Positions 53,325-62,207 of a stretch of 64,000 nt of DNA are shown piece by piece. A program made the position numbers and the translations under genes. The notes beneath the pieces are model-generated. The model was not told where the DNA came from, did no database searches, and worked only from the letters and a program-made list of their open reading frames with translations. How positions within the stretch are numbered: the stretch's first letter is position 1; each line of letters starts with the position of its first letter. This DNA is from Bacteroidota bacterium (GTDB taxonomy: Bacteria; Bacteroidota; Bacteroidia; Bacteroidales; P3): positions 1 to 64,000 of the forward strand of contig JAFNAQ010000001.1 in assembly GCA_017860275.1 (NCBI GenBank), in the 5' to 3' direction.

Positions 53325-54758
53325 ATGAAAAAGTTTTATTTTTTTATTTTGTGTTTTGGATTAATCTCAATACAAAATACGTTTTCTCAAATCAATAATG
53401 AGAATAAGGAAACGAAATCATCCATAAACCAAAAGACACCTATGCAATTAATGGGCTTGGATAGTGTAACCTATTCGTCTGATCCTAGCCAAACAAATAT
53501 CTTTCAATATGATAATAGAGGCAACTTAACATTAAGGCAAAGCACATTTCATAAAGATGAGAACACCTACAACCAAGATAGTTTATTAATAAGAAACCTA
53601 TTCTACTTATGGGATTATGATTCTAATTATTTTAGAGCTCATGAATCAACAGAGTTTACATACGATAACAATAGAAATCTCTCACAAGATATAATGAGTA
53701 TATTCCTTGATACTGCATGGTTTCTAAACGTAAAAAACACATACGAATACACCAATAATCTTCTAACAACAGAGCGTAGTTATTTCTTTGACTTAGATTC
53801 AAATAACTGGATATATTCCTCAAAAACAGTATATACCTATAATTTGAATAACGATATAACAGAACAAAGATTCTATTATATTGAAAATGGCATTGATGAA
53901 CTTAGCAATAAAACAACCAATACCTACGATGCAAATAATAATTTGACATTAAGCCTTTATGAAAGTTATCAAGACTCACTAACCCTCTCTTATGGGACAA
54001 GAACAAATTACACATACAACAATAATTTGCTAACCATGATGTTAACTGAAAGTTATAGTGTGTATGACAGTTCTATCTGGAGACCTTCCTATAAACAAGA
54101 ATACACCTACAATGCCAATTCACAAGTTGCAACTAGATTAAATTACATGTATAATAATAGTAGCAGTCAATTTGTTTTGCATAATCTCGATTCCTTGACT
54201 TATGATAATAACAATAACTATACACAAATAAAATCATACATCAATTATAATCAAGTATGGTCAAGCAATCAAAAAAAAACAAACACCTTCAATTACAGTT
54301 ATGCAAAGCAAGACCTATTAATCCCAAAACCAGCTCCAAGAAGTCTATCCTACGTACCAATAAGTGAGTATAACAATATGATAACCGAGCAAATACAAGG
54401 CTATAATTACACCCCAGGCATGGAAACGAATTGGGTTTACGATACTAACGTATATCATTACACCTTAAAGACAGTATATCTTTCTTTATCAGACAATATA
54501 ACTTTTGACGGAACAAATCTAAGGGTATATCCAAACCCAACAAGTAAAGAAGCAAAGATTACTCTTAGCGGAATTGAACAAAACACCCAAATCTCATTAA
54601 TCGATATACAAGGAAGAACAATAAAGTCAATCAACAAACAACCAATTGACAACAAAATAGAGCTAACAATCGACGTATCCACCCTAAAGAAAGGAACATA
54701 TATCCTAAACATAAGAAGCGGAAGATTAACCCAAAGCAAAAAAATAATTATCAATTAA
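53325..54758 (+). CDS. T9SS type A sorting domain protein with Asn-rich repeats
   Basis: A 477-residue exported protein (signal about 1-21, NTFSQ). Residues about 45-345 consist of repeats of 30-40 residues that carry YTYNxNN-like turns (YDNRGNLTLRQST, YDNNRNLSQD, YTYNLNNDITEQRFY, YDANNNLTLS, YTYNNNLLTMM), the YD/RHS-like turn seen in long beta-rich surface proteins. The end is a type A domain: VYPNPTSKEAKITLSG, SLIDIQGRTIKS, LKKGTYILNIRSG and SKKIIIN. Likely a surface-attached or secreted structural protein. Expressed alone. Confidence 0.88.
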   Translation: MKKFYFFILCFGLISIQNTFSQINNENKETKSSINQKTPMQLMGLDSVTYSSDPSQTNIFQYDNRGNLTLRQSTFHKDENTYNQDSLLIRNLFYLWDYDSNYFRAHESTEFTYDNNRNLSQDIMSIFLDTAWFLNVKNTYEYTNNLLTTERSYFFDLDSNNWIYSSKTVYTYNLNNDITEQRFYYIENGIDELSNKTTNTYDANNNLTLSLYESYQDSLTLSYGTRTNYTYNNNLLTMMLTESYSVYDSSIWRPSYKQEYTYNANSQVATRLNYMYNNSSSQFVLHNLDSLTYDNNNNYTQIKSYINYNQVWSSNQKKTNTFNYSYAKQDLLIPKPAPRSLSYVPISEYNNMITEQIQGYNYTPGMETNWVYDTNVYHYTLKTVYLSLSDNITFDGTNLRVYPNPTSKEAKITLSGIEQNTQISLIDIQGRTIKSINKQPIDNKIELTIDVSTLKKGTYILNIRSGRLTQSKKIIIN

Positions 54759-55067
54759 AAACATCAAACCCCGTAGAGACATAATTAATAACTTCTCTTT
54801 CATTATCACGTCTCTGTCAGGAAAGATTTGGTGAAAAATAATTTTAAATAACTAAAGGGGAAGAGTTTTGCACTAATCAAACTTGTGTTAGTGCAACTCT
54901 TAACCTATTTAACATCTGTTTCCTTGTTTCCATGCACTAAGAGGGTGGAAACATGGAAACAAAGCTACAAATCAATTAGTTATAAAAAACAAGGTGGAAA
55001 CAAACGTTAAAACCGATTAAGAATCATAAATAAAAGAACAATACAAACTACAACAAAAGAAAAAGAT
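54759..55067. other. Non-coding gap with several inverted repeats
   Basis: No gene is seen here. AGAGACATAAT (54775-54785) and ATTATCACGTCTCT (54802-54815) form a decayed relative of the REP palindrome. GCACTAA/TTAGTGC (54870-54894) forms a hairpin. TTGTTTCCATG/CATGGAAACAA (54924-54962) forms an 11-bp stem with a 17-nt loop, with extra GTTTCC/GGAAAC copies 8 nt away. Confidence 0.55.
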
Positions 55068-55154
55068 GCTGATTTTAGAAAAAAAGAGTTTGATTTTTCG
55101 AAAAAAATCGGGGAGTTTTCAGAAAAAATCGGTGATTTTTTTTAGAAAATCAGC
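55068..55154. repeat. 22-bp-pitch palindromic array (array 4, degenerate)
   Basis: Four units of form GATTTTn(2)GAAAAAA repeat with junction dinucleotides at 55077, 55099, 55121 and 55144, so steps are 22, 22 and 23 bp. Outer ends GCTGATTTT (55068-55076) and AAAATCAGC (55146-55154) are perfect complements. Unit 2 (GATTTTTCGAAAAAAATC) is itself nearly palindromic. Confidence 0.65.
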
Positions 55155-55211
55155 CTCTTCTTAAGGACTTTAAAGACATTAATGACCCTAATAAGCTTGA
55201 TGGTTTTAATT

Positions 55212-55242
55212 AAAAAGGGACGAAAATTAATTCGCCCCTTTT
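55212..55242 (-). terminator. Terminator of tRNA-Arg
   Basis: On the minus strand AAAAGGGGCGAA pairs with TTCGTCCCTTTT. One pair is a G-U wobble on the minus-strand RNA but an A-C mismatch on the plus strand, so the hairpin is built for the tRNA transcript. Confidence 0.75.
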
Positions 55243-55250
55243 GTTTTTTG

Positions 55251-55324
55251 TGACCTCGACAGGATTCAAACCTGTAACCTTCTGAGCCGTAATCAGATGC
55301 ACTATTCAATTATGCTACGAGGCC
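55251..55324 (-). tRNA. tRNA-Arg (ACG anticodon)
   Basis: Read on the minus strand, GGCCTCG pairs with CGAGGTC (acceptor stem, one G-U), the anticodon stem is TCTGA/TCAGA with loop TTACGGC, giving anticodon ACG (complement of 55288-55290), and the T arm has GGTTTGAATCC. A34 would be edited to inosine to read CGU, CGC and CGA. The CCA end is not encoded. Total 74 nt. Confidence 0.95.
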
Positions 55325-55336
55325 GTTTTGAGGTTG

Positions 55337-55367
55337 CAAAGGTATAAAAGTTTTTATTAATTGCAAA
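55337..55367 (-). promoter_or_regulatory. Promoter of tRNA-Arg
   Basis: On the minus strand TTTG (complement of 55364-55367), 19 nt, then TACCTTTG (complement of 55337-55344), 12 nt before the mature tRNA. It has the same boxes and spacing as the pepD promoter. Confidence 0.75.
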
Positions 55368-55419
55368 GGTTTTGTCTATATTTTTTACACGTTTGAGTGT
55401 ATATTTCGTTGTTTCTTTG

Positions 55420-56526
55420 TTAGCTTTTCACATCCATTGCTTGGCGAAGTCCTGAGCCTAAGAGCAAAAAGGCTAAAACCAACATCATTATCGCAATACC
55501 TGGTATTATCGCCATATATGCTGCGTCGAGTATTATATATCCATAATTCTCCTTTATCATTGTTCCCCATGAGGGCATTGGTGGTTGAACACCTATTCCA
55601 AGAAAGCTTAGTCCCGCCTCTTGAAGTATTGCTGTTGCAAAGTTCGATGCTGTTATTACTGTTGTTGCTCCTATTACGTTTGGTAGTATGTGTTTGATTA
55701 TTATCCTTGAGTTCTTAAAACCTAAGGCTCTTCCTGCCTCAACAAACTCCTTCTCCCTAAGAGATAGTATCTGCCCTCTTACTACTCTTGCTACATCTAC
55801 CCACATTGTTAGTCCTACTGCAACAAATACCTGCCAAAACCCTTTACCTAAGGCGAAGGTTATTGCAATAACGAGTAAGATTGTGGGGATTGACCAAACA
55901 ACATTTATTAGCCACATTATTAGGCTATCTACCCATTTGCCATAATATGCAGCTATTGCTCCTAGGCTTATGCCTATTACTAAGGAAATAAGTATGGATA
56001 TTAAGCCCACTGAAAGGCTTACCCTTGTTCCTATCATTAGCTGTGAAAGAATATCCCTACCATAGCGGTCTGTGCCTAGGAGAAAGGTCTGAGATTTTAT
56101 TTCGTATTTGGTTTTCTTGGCATCTATCGATAATATTTCTCCTTGCTCTGTTTTTTCTCCTGTGTAGAGCTCTGCAAATATTTTTCCGTCCTTTTCCCAA
56201 TGCTTAGAAATTGGATATGATGAATAAGGGTTTTGAGAGCCAAAGGCAATATGCTCCAGGGCATTTGTCTTTTTCACATAGGTTTTATCATAAACCCTTA
56301 GGAAATTAACCTTAAAGCCTGGCTTTTTTGTGGCTATCTCTAGATATTGTTGATTTGAATAAGGTGTCTGGTCTGGAGTTATAGAGTAGCCTAAGAATGC
56401 AACAATTGTAAAGCAGATGATAATCGACAGACTAAACATCGCTAATTTATTTTGCTTTAGCTTTTTCCATACCTCAGAGTTTAGTGAGGAAGCCTTTATT
56501 TCTTTATGCCGAGAGCTAAAAAACAT
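55420..56526 (-). CDS. ABC transporter permease, OppC/DppC-like
   Basis: A 368-residue inner-membrane permease of a peptide/nickel-type ABC importer. The N-terminal helix (about 31-51) is followed by an enlarged periplasmic region (about 55-160) and the permease core with MIGTRVSLSVGLISILISLVIG (about 164) and the ATPase-contact EAA loop EFVEAGRALGFKNSRIIIKHILPN (about 257-280). No binding protein, second permease or ATPase is next to it, so the partners are elsewhere. It overlaps the DUF59 gene by 1 nt and is the last gene of the tgt run. Confidence 0.9.
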   Translation of the reverse strand: MFFSSRHKEIKASSLNSEVWKKLKQNKLAMFSLSIIICFTIVAFLGYSITPDQTPYSNQQYLEIATKKPGFKVNFLRVYDKTYVKKTNALEHIAFGSQNPYSSYPISKHWEKDGKIFAELYTGEKTEQGEILSIDAKKTKYEIKSQTFLLGTDRYGRDILSQLMIGTRVSLSVGLISILISLVIGISLGAIAAYYGKWVDSLIMWLINVVWSIPTILLVIAITFALGKGFWQVFVAVGLTMWVDVARVVRGQILSLREKEFVEAGRALGFKNSRIIIKHILPNVIGATTVITASNFATAILQEAGLSFLGIGVQPPMPSWGTMIKENYGYIILDAAYMAIIPGIAIMMLVLAFLLLGSGLRQAMDVKS

Positions 56527-56834
56527 TATAATAATCCAAGTTCAAGTTTAGCCTCATCGGTTAGTTTGTCCATTGTCCAAGGAGGGTTGAAGGTAAGTTC
56601 AAGCTCTGCTTTCTTTACTCCATCGACTGAGCGCACAACGTCTAAAACCTCATTAGGTAGTGAGTCGGCAACAGGACAGTTAGGATTGGTAAGAGTCATT
56701 ATTATCTTAACGTTCGATTCCTCATCTATAATTATATCATAGATTAGCCCAATATCGTAAATATTTACTGGAATCTCTGGGTCATAAACTGTCTTTAGAC
56801 TTAGAATTATTCTTTCTTTTAATATATCTTTCAT
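56526..56834 (-). CDS. MIP18/DUF59 iron-sulfur cluster assembly protein
   Basis: A 102-residue SufT/PaaD-like protein taking part in Fe-S cluster maturation. The family pattern is VYDPEIPVNIYDIGLIYDI (about 17-35), then TLTNPNCPVADSLPNEV (about 47-63, with the functional Cys) and ELTFNPPWTMDKL (about 78-90). It overlaps sufE by 4 nt. The pairing with SufE argues for a role in SUF-type cluster assembly. Confidence 0.93.
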   Translation of the reverse strand: MKDILKERIILSLKTVYDPEIPVNIYDIGLIYDIIIDEESNVKIIMTLTNPNCPVADSLPNEVLDVVRSVDGVKKAELELTFNPPWTMDKLTDEAKLELGLL

Positions 56835-57259
56835 AAGGCACTATTTTTTAATGTAAATGCAAGCGCATAAAGCTTTATTTGCTTAACCATTGCAACCAAA
56901 CCATTGCTGCGTGTTGGAGAAAGGTGGGTGGAGAGTCCTATCTCATCAATAAAATACAACTCAGAATCATACACTTCTTGTGGTGGTTGATTATTAAACA
57001 CTCTTAGCAAGAGGGTAACAATACCCTTTGTAATTACTGCATCGCTATCCGCCTTAATATCCATCTTTCCATCAATAAGCTCTGCACTAACCCATACTCT
57101 TGATTGACACCCTTTTATTATATTTGTTTCTTTCTTGTCTTTTTCTTCTATTATTGGACAGTCTCTTCCTAATTCAATAAGGTAATTATACTTATCCATC
57201 CAGTCCTCGAAGCTTGAGAACTCTTCAATTATTTGGTCTTGTATTTCTTTAATTGTCAT
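56831..57259 (-). CDS. sufE: Cysteine desulfuration protein SufE
   Basis: A 142-residue sulfur acceptor that takes persulfide sulfur from SufS and passes it on for cluster assembly. The key Cys is in NIIKGCQSRVWVSAEL (about 46-61). DKYNYLIELGRDCP (about 20-33) is the conserved helix before it. SufS and sufBCD are not in the window. It overlaps GH3-like and DUF59 genes on both sides by 4 nt. Confidence 0.95.
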   Translation of the reverse strand: MTIKEIQDQIIEEFSSFEDWMDKYNYLIELGRDCPIIEEKDKKETNIIKGCQSRVWVSAELIDGKMDIKADSDAVITKGIVTLLLRVFNNQPPQEVYDSELYFIDEIGLSTHLSPTRSNGLVAMVKQIKLYALAFTLKNSAL

Positions 57260-58749
57260 AATAATTTAATTATTTCGTCAATATATTCTCTATTATTTGC
57301 TAGTCGTGGCACCTTATGTTGCCCTCCGAGTTTTCCCTTTGTCTTTAGCCAAGATATAAATGTTCCCTTTGGAGCAATCCTTAGCTTAGGTCTTTGAAGA
57401 ATAAAGTTTTTATATCTCTTTGCCTCATAGTCGGAGTTTACCTCTTGTAGCGAGGCATCCAAGATATCTATAAACTGCTCAATATCTTTAGGCTCTTTCT
57501 CAAATTCAATTACCCAATCATGATATCTTACCTCTCCCATAAAAGGAGCTGCCGTGTATTCATTAATTATTGAATCGGTCATCTTACAAGCCTTCTCCAA
57601 AGCATTGTTAGCATTATCGACTATTAGCTCTTCGCCACAAAGATTAATATAGTTCTTTGTTCTTCCTGATATTTTAAAGCGATATGGCTTAATTTCTGTA
57701 AAAACTATTGTATCTCCTATCATATAACGCCACAAACCTCCATTTGTTGATATAACTAAAGCATAGTTTTTTCCTATCTCCACTTTGGAAAGATTAATAA
57801 TCTTAGGATTTGGCTTATCTATTTCAGTAATCGGAATAAACTCATAGTAGATTCCATAGTCGAGCAACAAAAGCATGCTATCAAGGTCTGACCTATCTTG
57901 AAGTCCAAAGAAACCTTCTGAGGCATTATATGTCTCCATATAATTTATACCATTAGGTATTAGGGCATTGTATTGTTCTTTATAAGGAGTAAAGCTCACT
58001 CCTCCATGAAAATAAACTTCTAAATTTGGCCATACATCTTTTATGCTCTTACCTGTATGCTCCATTACTCCTTTGAGTAGGACTAACATCCATGAGGGCA
58101 CACCAGAAAGACTAACAACATTAGAGGATGATACATCTTGAATCATCATCTTTAGCTTCTCTTCCCACTCAGGCATTAGTGCTATTTCCTTTTTAGGGGT
58201 ACGAAAAGCCTCTGCCCAATATGGTAGATTGTCAATTATTATTGCCGAAACATCTCCAATGAATATACCATTATTGAATTCATTATCTTGTTTTGACCCT
58301 CCAAGGGCTAAGGAAGTACCCGAAAATATATTTGTTTCAGGATAGTTATTGCAATATAGTGCAAGCATATCCTTTCCCCCCTTATAGTGACATTCTTGTA
58401 GACTTTCTTCCGAAATTGGAATAAATTTACTCTTGTTTGCTGTTGTACCAGAGGATTTTGAAAACCATTTTATTTCACTACACCATAATATATTATCTTC
58501 GCCTCTACGTATCCTCTCGAAGAAAGGTAGTAGTGTATTATAGTCGTTTATTGGCACCCTTTGGTTAAAGTCTTCCCAAGAGTTTATTGATTTATAGTCA
58601 TAGAACTGACCCCAAATAGTATCTTTTGCGGATTTTATTAAATCATTAAACACATCTTGCTGAACTTCAAGTGGATTATTCATAAAATACTCAATTTGAG
58701 GTATTCTCAACTTGATGATTTTCTGCATAAGATTATTTACTATTGGCAT
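57256..58749 (-). CDS. GH3 auxin-responsive-family acyl-acid amido synthetase-like protein
   Basis: A 497-residue member of the adenylating GH3 superfamily, best known in plants for linking amino acids to auxin or jasmonate. Bacterial substrates are mostly unknown. The ATP-binding loop is KSSGTTANKSKFIPIS (about 97-112). NYMETYNASEGFFGLQ (about 270) and LVISTNGGLWRYMIGDTIVF (about 324) are the other adenylate-forming motifs. It lies 1 nt after the lptG-like gene and 4 nt overlapped with sufE. Confidence 0.88.
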   Translation of the reverse strand: MPIVNNLMQKIIKLRIPQIEYFMNNPLEVQQDVFNDLIKSAKDTIWGQFYDYKSINSWEDFNQRVPINDYNTLLPFFERIRRGEDNILWCSEIKWFSKSSGTTANKSKFIPISEESLQECHYKGGKDMLALYCNNYPETNIFSGTSLALGGSKQDNEFNNGIFIGDVSAIIIDNLPYWAEAFRTPKKEIALMPEWEEKLKMMIQDVSSSNVVSLSGVPSWMLVLLKGVMEHTGKSIKDVWPNLEVYFHGGVSFTPYKEQYNALIPNGINYMETYNASEGFFGLQDRSDLDSMLLLLDYGIYYEFIPITEIDKPNPKIINLSKVEIGKNYALVISTNGGLWRYMIGDTIVFTEIKPYRFKISGRTKNYINLCGEELIVDNANNALEKACKMTDSIINEYTAAPFMGEVRYHDWVIEFEKEPKDIEQFIDILDASLQEVNSDYEAKRYKNFILQRPKLRIAPKGTFISWLKTKGKLGGQHKVPRLANNREYIDEIIKLL

Positions 58750-58750
58750 A

Positions 58751-59836
58751 CTATTTAGGTGCTTTTTTGATTAAGAAAATTCCAATTATTGCATAGACAA
58801 CAAGGGGTAAGAGTATAGAAATAAGTGGTGGAAGATTGCCCTTTGTTGAGAAAACAGATGTAATCTTCATCATCATTATAAAACTAAAGGCAAGGGCTAT
58901 TCCCAAAGCTAAATGAAGACCTGTTCCTCCTCGAGTTTTTCTTGCAGATAGAGAAACCCCAATAAGAGTTAGCACTATGAAAGCTAGAGGGTTAAATATT
59001 CTTTGATATTTCTCTATTAGGTATAAATTTACGTCTTTAGACCCTCTTTGTTTTTCTCTATTAATAAAAGTATTCAACTCCTTGAAGGTCATCGTTTCTA
59101 CCTTTGCAGAATTGATATTGAAGTCGTAAGGTATCATCCCGATGTCTAATAATAGTTTTCTTCCCTGAACGAGAGTCTCTTTTTTTCCATGAATATCTCT
59201 TATGGAATAATCAATTAGATTCCACTTTTTAGTTGCTGAATCATAAGAAATTTGATTTGCACTAATCTTTTTGACAATACCTGTTGAATCAAAATACTCT
59301 TTTGTAAACCTATATCCAGTATTATTTGCTATATCGAAGCTTTGCACATATACTTGAGTAGTTGGACTTGCTTGGATATGTATATTGTACTGCTGACTTT
59401 TTGTAGGGTTCCTATAATATTGCTTCTCAAATGCAAGCCTTGGTTTATTAACTTGGGGAATAAGTACATTACTTAAATATACATTTATACCTGCAACTAA
59501 TATTGCTGAGGATAAAAACGGCACTAATAGACGATTAAAACTTATACCAGAACTTAAGATTGCTACAATTTCTGTTCTTGAGGCTAGTTTTGATGTTACA
59601 AAGATAACTGCAATAAAGAAAAATAGATGCCCAAAGAGGTTTACAAAGTAAGGGAGAAAATTCACATAATATGTGAATATGATTTCCTTCATTGGTGCAT
59701 TTTTCAAAAGAAAATCATCAAGCTTTTCAGATACGTCAAAGACTATAACAATGAGAATAATAAGGGCTATAGCCAGAATAAAGGTGGCTAATAGTTGTTT
59801 AATAATATAACGATCTAATTTATTAAAACCCTTCAT
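58751..59836 (-). CDS. LptF/LptG-family lipopolysaccharide export permease
   Basis: A 361-residue YjgP/YjgQ-family permease that, with its partner and LptB, extracts lipopolysaccharide from the inner membrane. Six helices in two groups (about 13-35, 55-80, 95-118; 275-295, 303-325, 335-357) enclose a periplasmic beta-jellyroll. FGHLFFFIAVIFVTSKLASRTEIVAILSSGIS (about 68-99) holds the coupling-helix region. Only one member is in the operon; the other is elsewhere. It follows tgt by 3 nt. Confidence 0.9.
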   Translation of the reverse strand: MKGFNKLDRYIIKQLLATFILAIALIILIVIVFDVSEKLDDFLLKNAPMKEIIFTYYVNFLPYFVNLFGHLFFFIAVIFVTSKLASRTEIVAILSSGISFNRLLVPFLSSAILVAGINVYLSNVLIPQVNKPRLAFEKQYYRNPTKSQQYNIHIQASPTTQVYVQSFDIANNTGYRFTKEYFDSTGIVKKISANQISYDSATKKWNLIDYSIRDIHGKKETLVQGRKLLLDIGMIPYDFNINSAKVETMTFKELNTFINREKQRGSKDVNLYLIEKYQRIFNPLAFIVLTLIGVSLSARKTRGGTGLHLALGIALAFSFIMMMKITSVFSTKGNLPPLISILLPLVVYAIIGIFLIKKAPK

Positions 59837-59839
59837 CGA

Positions 59840-60970
59840 TTAAAGTCTTGATGTAACCTTTTTAACCATCATTGTCTTCCATCTATTATAATCTCCTTTA
59901 ATTATATGTTTTCTTGCCTCTTTCATAAGCCAAAGATAGAAGCCAAGATTATGTATTGAAGCTATTTGAAGCGCAAGTATCTCGTTGGCAGTGAATAAAT
60001 GTCTTAGATAAGCTTTTGAATATATTGTATCTACAGAGCTAGTACCATTAGCATCTATTGGCGAAAAATCATTTTTCCACTTCTCATTTTTCATATTCAT
60101 TATGCCTTCGGAAGTAAATAGCATACCATTTCTTCCATTTCTTGTTGGCATAACACAGTCAAACAGATCTATTCCTAATCCTATGCATTCTAGTAAATTA
60201 GCCGGTGTTCCAACTCCCATTAGGTATCTAGGTTTTTCTTTTGGAAGTATTGAGCAACATAATTCTGTTAATTCATACATATCCTCAATTGGTTCTCCTA
60301 CCGACAAGCCTCCTATTGCATTCCCCTGGCAATCACAAGAGGCTATTTTTTCACAACTTTCTCTTCTTAAGTCCTTATAAACAGACCCTTGAACTATTGG
60401 GAAAAGAGTTTGACTATAACCATACTCACATTGAGTTTCATCGAAACGTTTTATACATCTATCGAGCCAAGAGTGAGTAAGTTTCATCGAATTCTTTGCA
60501 TACTCATATTCACAAGGGTAAGGAGTACACTCGTCGAATGCCATTATGATATCTGCACCTATAACTCTTTGTATATCCATTACATTTTCAGGGGTGAATA
60601 AATGCTTACTGCCGTCAATATGAGAACGAAATATTGCTCCCTCATCGGTTATCTTTCTATTATGACCTAAGGAATATACTTGGTAACCACCACTATCGGT
60701 AAGCATTGGTTTGTTCCAAGAATTGAATTTCTGTATTCCTCCCGCATTTTTTATTACCTCAAGACCTGGTCTAAGATATAGATGATATGTGTTTCCTAAT
60801 ATAATTTGAGCATTAATTTCGTCTTTTAGTTCATTTGTATGAACAGCTTTTACAGAGCCAACAGTACCTACGGGCATAAAAATTGGAGTCTCTATGTCTC
60901 CGTGATCGGTTTGAATTACACCAGCTCTAGCGCTGCAATCCTTAGAAATTGCATTAATAGTAAACTTCAT
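59840..60970 (-). CDS. tgt: Queuine/preQ1 tRNA-guanine transglycosylase
   Basis: A 376-residue enzyme exchanging guanine 34 of GUN-anticodon tRNAs for preQ1. Active-site motifs are MLTDSGGYQVYSL (Asp, about 88-100), IVQGSVYKDLR, GNAIGGLSVGEP and FDCVMPTRNGRNG with the nucleophilic Asp. The expected CxCxxC zinc site is absent: the stretch before YSKAYLRHLF reads GTSSVDTI, although the His in ASIHN is kept. Met at 60970 is chosen. An upstream in-frame Met (60988) adds six residues and lacks family support. First gene of a six-gene run with -7 element TAATTTTG (complement of 61011-61018). Confidence 0.96.
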   Translation of the reverse strand: MKFTINAISKDCSARAGVIQTDHGDIETPIFMPVGTVGSVKAVHTNELKDEINAQIILGNTYHLYLRPGLEVIKNAGGIQKFNSWNKPMLTDSGGYQVYSLGHNRKITDEGAIFRSHIDGSKHLFTPENVMDIQRVIGADIIMAFDECTPYPCEYEYAKNSMKLTHSWLDRCIKRFDETQCEYGYSQTLFPIVQGSVYKDLRRESCEKIASCDCQGNAIGGLSVGEPIEDMYELTELCCSILPKEKPRYLMGVGTPANLLECIGLGIDLFDCVMPTRNGRNGMLFTSEGIMNMKNEKWKNDFSPIDANGTSSVDTIYSKAYLRHLFTANEILALQIASIHNLGFYLWLMKEARKHIIKGDYNRWKTMMVKKVTSRL

Positions 60971-61040
60971 TCTATAAGTTATCAACAATAATTGTTCGGA
61001 AATATTTTGACAAAATTACTATTAAAATATGAATTTGTAA

Positions 61041-61048
61041 TACTTTTG
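61041..61048 (+). promoter_or_regulatory. -7 element of the GT2-sigma run
   Basis: TACTTTTG fits TAnnTTTG and lies 22 nt before the ATG at 61071. It shares the short 60971-61070 gap with the divergent tgt promoter. Confidence 0.5.
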
Positions 61049-61070
61049 TTTGTTTTTATATCACAAATAT

Positions 61071-62207
61071 ATGGATTTTTTATACTACAAGTTTGACACT
61101 TTAGGACTTTCTTTAGCGATAGCTTTAGGTTGTCTTATATTTTTACAAATACTTCATTTTATAATAGTTTATGGACGTACTGCCTTCTACAAGGGCAGTA
61201 AAAAAGTAAATGATAAATTATACTCAGTATCGGTAGTATTATGTGTAAAAAACGAAGCTCATAGTCTTCAACAAAGGCTTCCAACTATACTTGAACAGCA
61301 ATATCCTAACTTTGAAGTTGTAGTTGTAAATGATGCTTCGCAAGATGAAACAGAATATACCTTAAGAGTATTGCAAGAAATTTACCCTCATTTAAAGGTT
61401 GTCAATCTCCCAATAAGTGTAAATAACTTTCATGGTAAGAAATTCCCTCTTTCTATTGGGATTAAATCTGCGAAAAATGAAATTATTCTTCTTACTGAGG
61501 CTGACTCTATCCCTACAAGTTATGATTGGATTTCTGAGATTGTTAAGGGCTTTACCGAAAATAAAGAAATAGTCTTGGGATATAATGCTTACGAGAAGAA
61601 AGCAGGTCTGCTAAATGCTTTTATCCAATTTGAAAACCAGACAATTTCTATGAATTATCTTGGATATGCTATGCTTGGCAACCCATATATGGGAATTGGG
61701 AAAAACTTAGCATACAAGAGAAGTTTGTTTTTTGAGAATGGAGGATTTATCTCTCACTATAATATCCCCGTTGGAGATGATGATTTGTTTGTAAACAAGG
61801 TTGCAAAACCAAAGAATACTTCTGTTGTGCTTTCTTCCGATTCCATAATCCTATCTAGTGCAAAGACAAGATATTACGATTGGGTTATGCAAAAGAAGAA
61901 ATATTACTCTTCGCTAAAACACTTTAAGTTTAAAGACCGTTTCCTCACTTCTTTATTACCTGTTTCTACCTTCTTCTTATACTTACTTTTTGCGGCAAGT
62001 ATTGTTCTCGGACTGCCTTGGCAATATGTAGTTTTTGCAATGTTAATTAGATATATTTTTCAAATAATATGTTATTATCGAGCTTCTTTAGTCCTCGGTA
62101 CAAAAAAAATTGCTATATTTGCCCCTTTATTTGAGTTGTTTTTCTTGTTCTATAATACTATAATAAGAATTACTACGTTGTTAACAAAAAAGAAGAGATG
62201 GAAGTAA
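61071..62207 (+). CDS. Membrane GT2 glycosyltransferase
   Basis: A 378-residue GT2 enzyme with one N-terminal helix (about 9-32) and two or three C-terminal helices (about 300-370). Motifs: SVVLCVKNEAHSLQQRL (about 53), VVVNDASQDETEY (about 84), LTEADSIPTSYDWI (about 143, the metal-binding acid pair), GDDDLFVNKVAK and YDWVMQKKKYYSS in the place of QxxRW. The ATG at 61071 is used because a TTG 21 nt upstream would fall next to the -7 element. It overlaps the sigma-factor gene by 10 nt. The sugar is unknown. Confidence 0.87.
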   Translation: MDFLYYKFDTLGLSLAIALGCLIFLQILHFIIVYGRTAFYKGSKKVNDKLYSVSVVLCVKNEAHSLQQRLPTILEQQYPNFEVVVVNDASQDETEYTLRVLQEIYPHLKVVNLPISVNNFHGKKFPLSIGIKSAKNEIILLTEADSIPTSYDWISEIVKGFTENKEIVLGYNAYEKKAGLLNAFIQFENQTISMNYLGYAMLGNPYMGIGKNLAYKRSLFFENGGFISHYNIPVGDDDLFVNKVAKPKNTSVVLSSDSIILSSAKTRYYDWVMQKKKYYSSLKHFKFKDRFLTSLLPVSTFFLYLLFAASIVLGLPWQYVVFAMLIRYIFQIICYYRASLVLGTKKIAIFAPLFELFFLFYNTIIRITTLLTKKKRWK

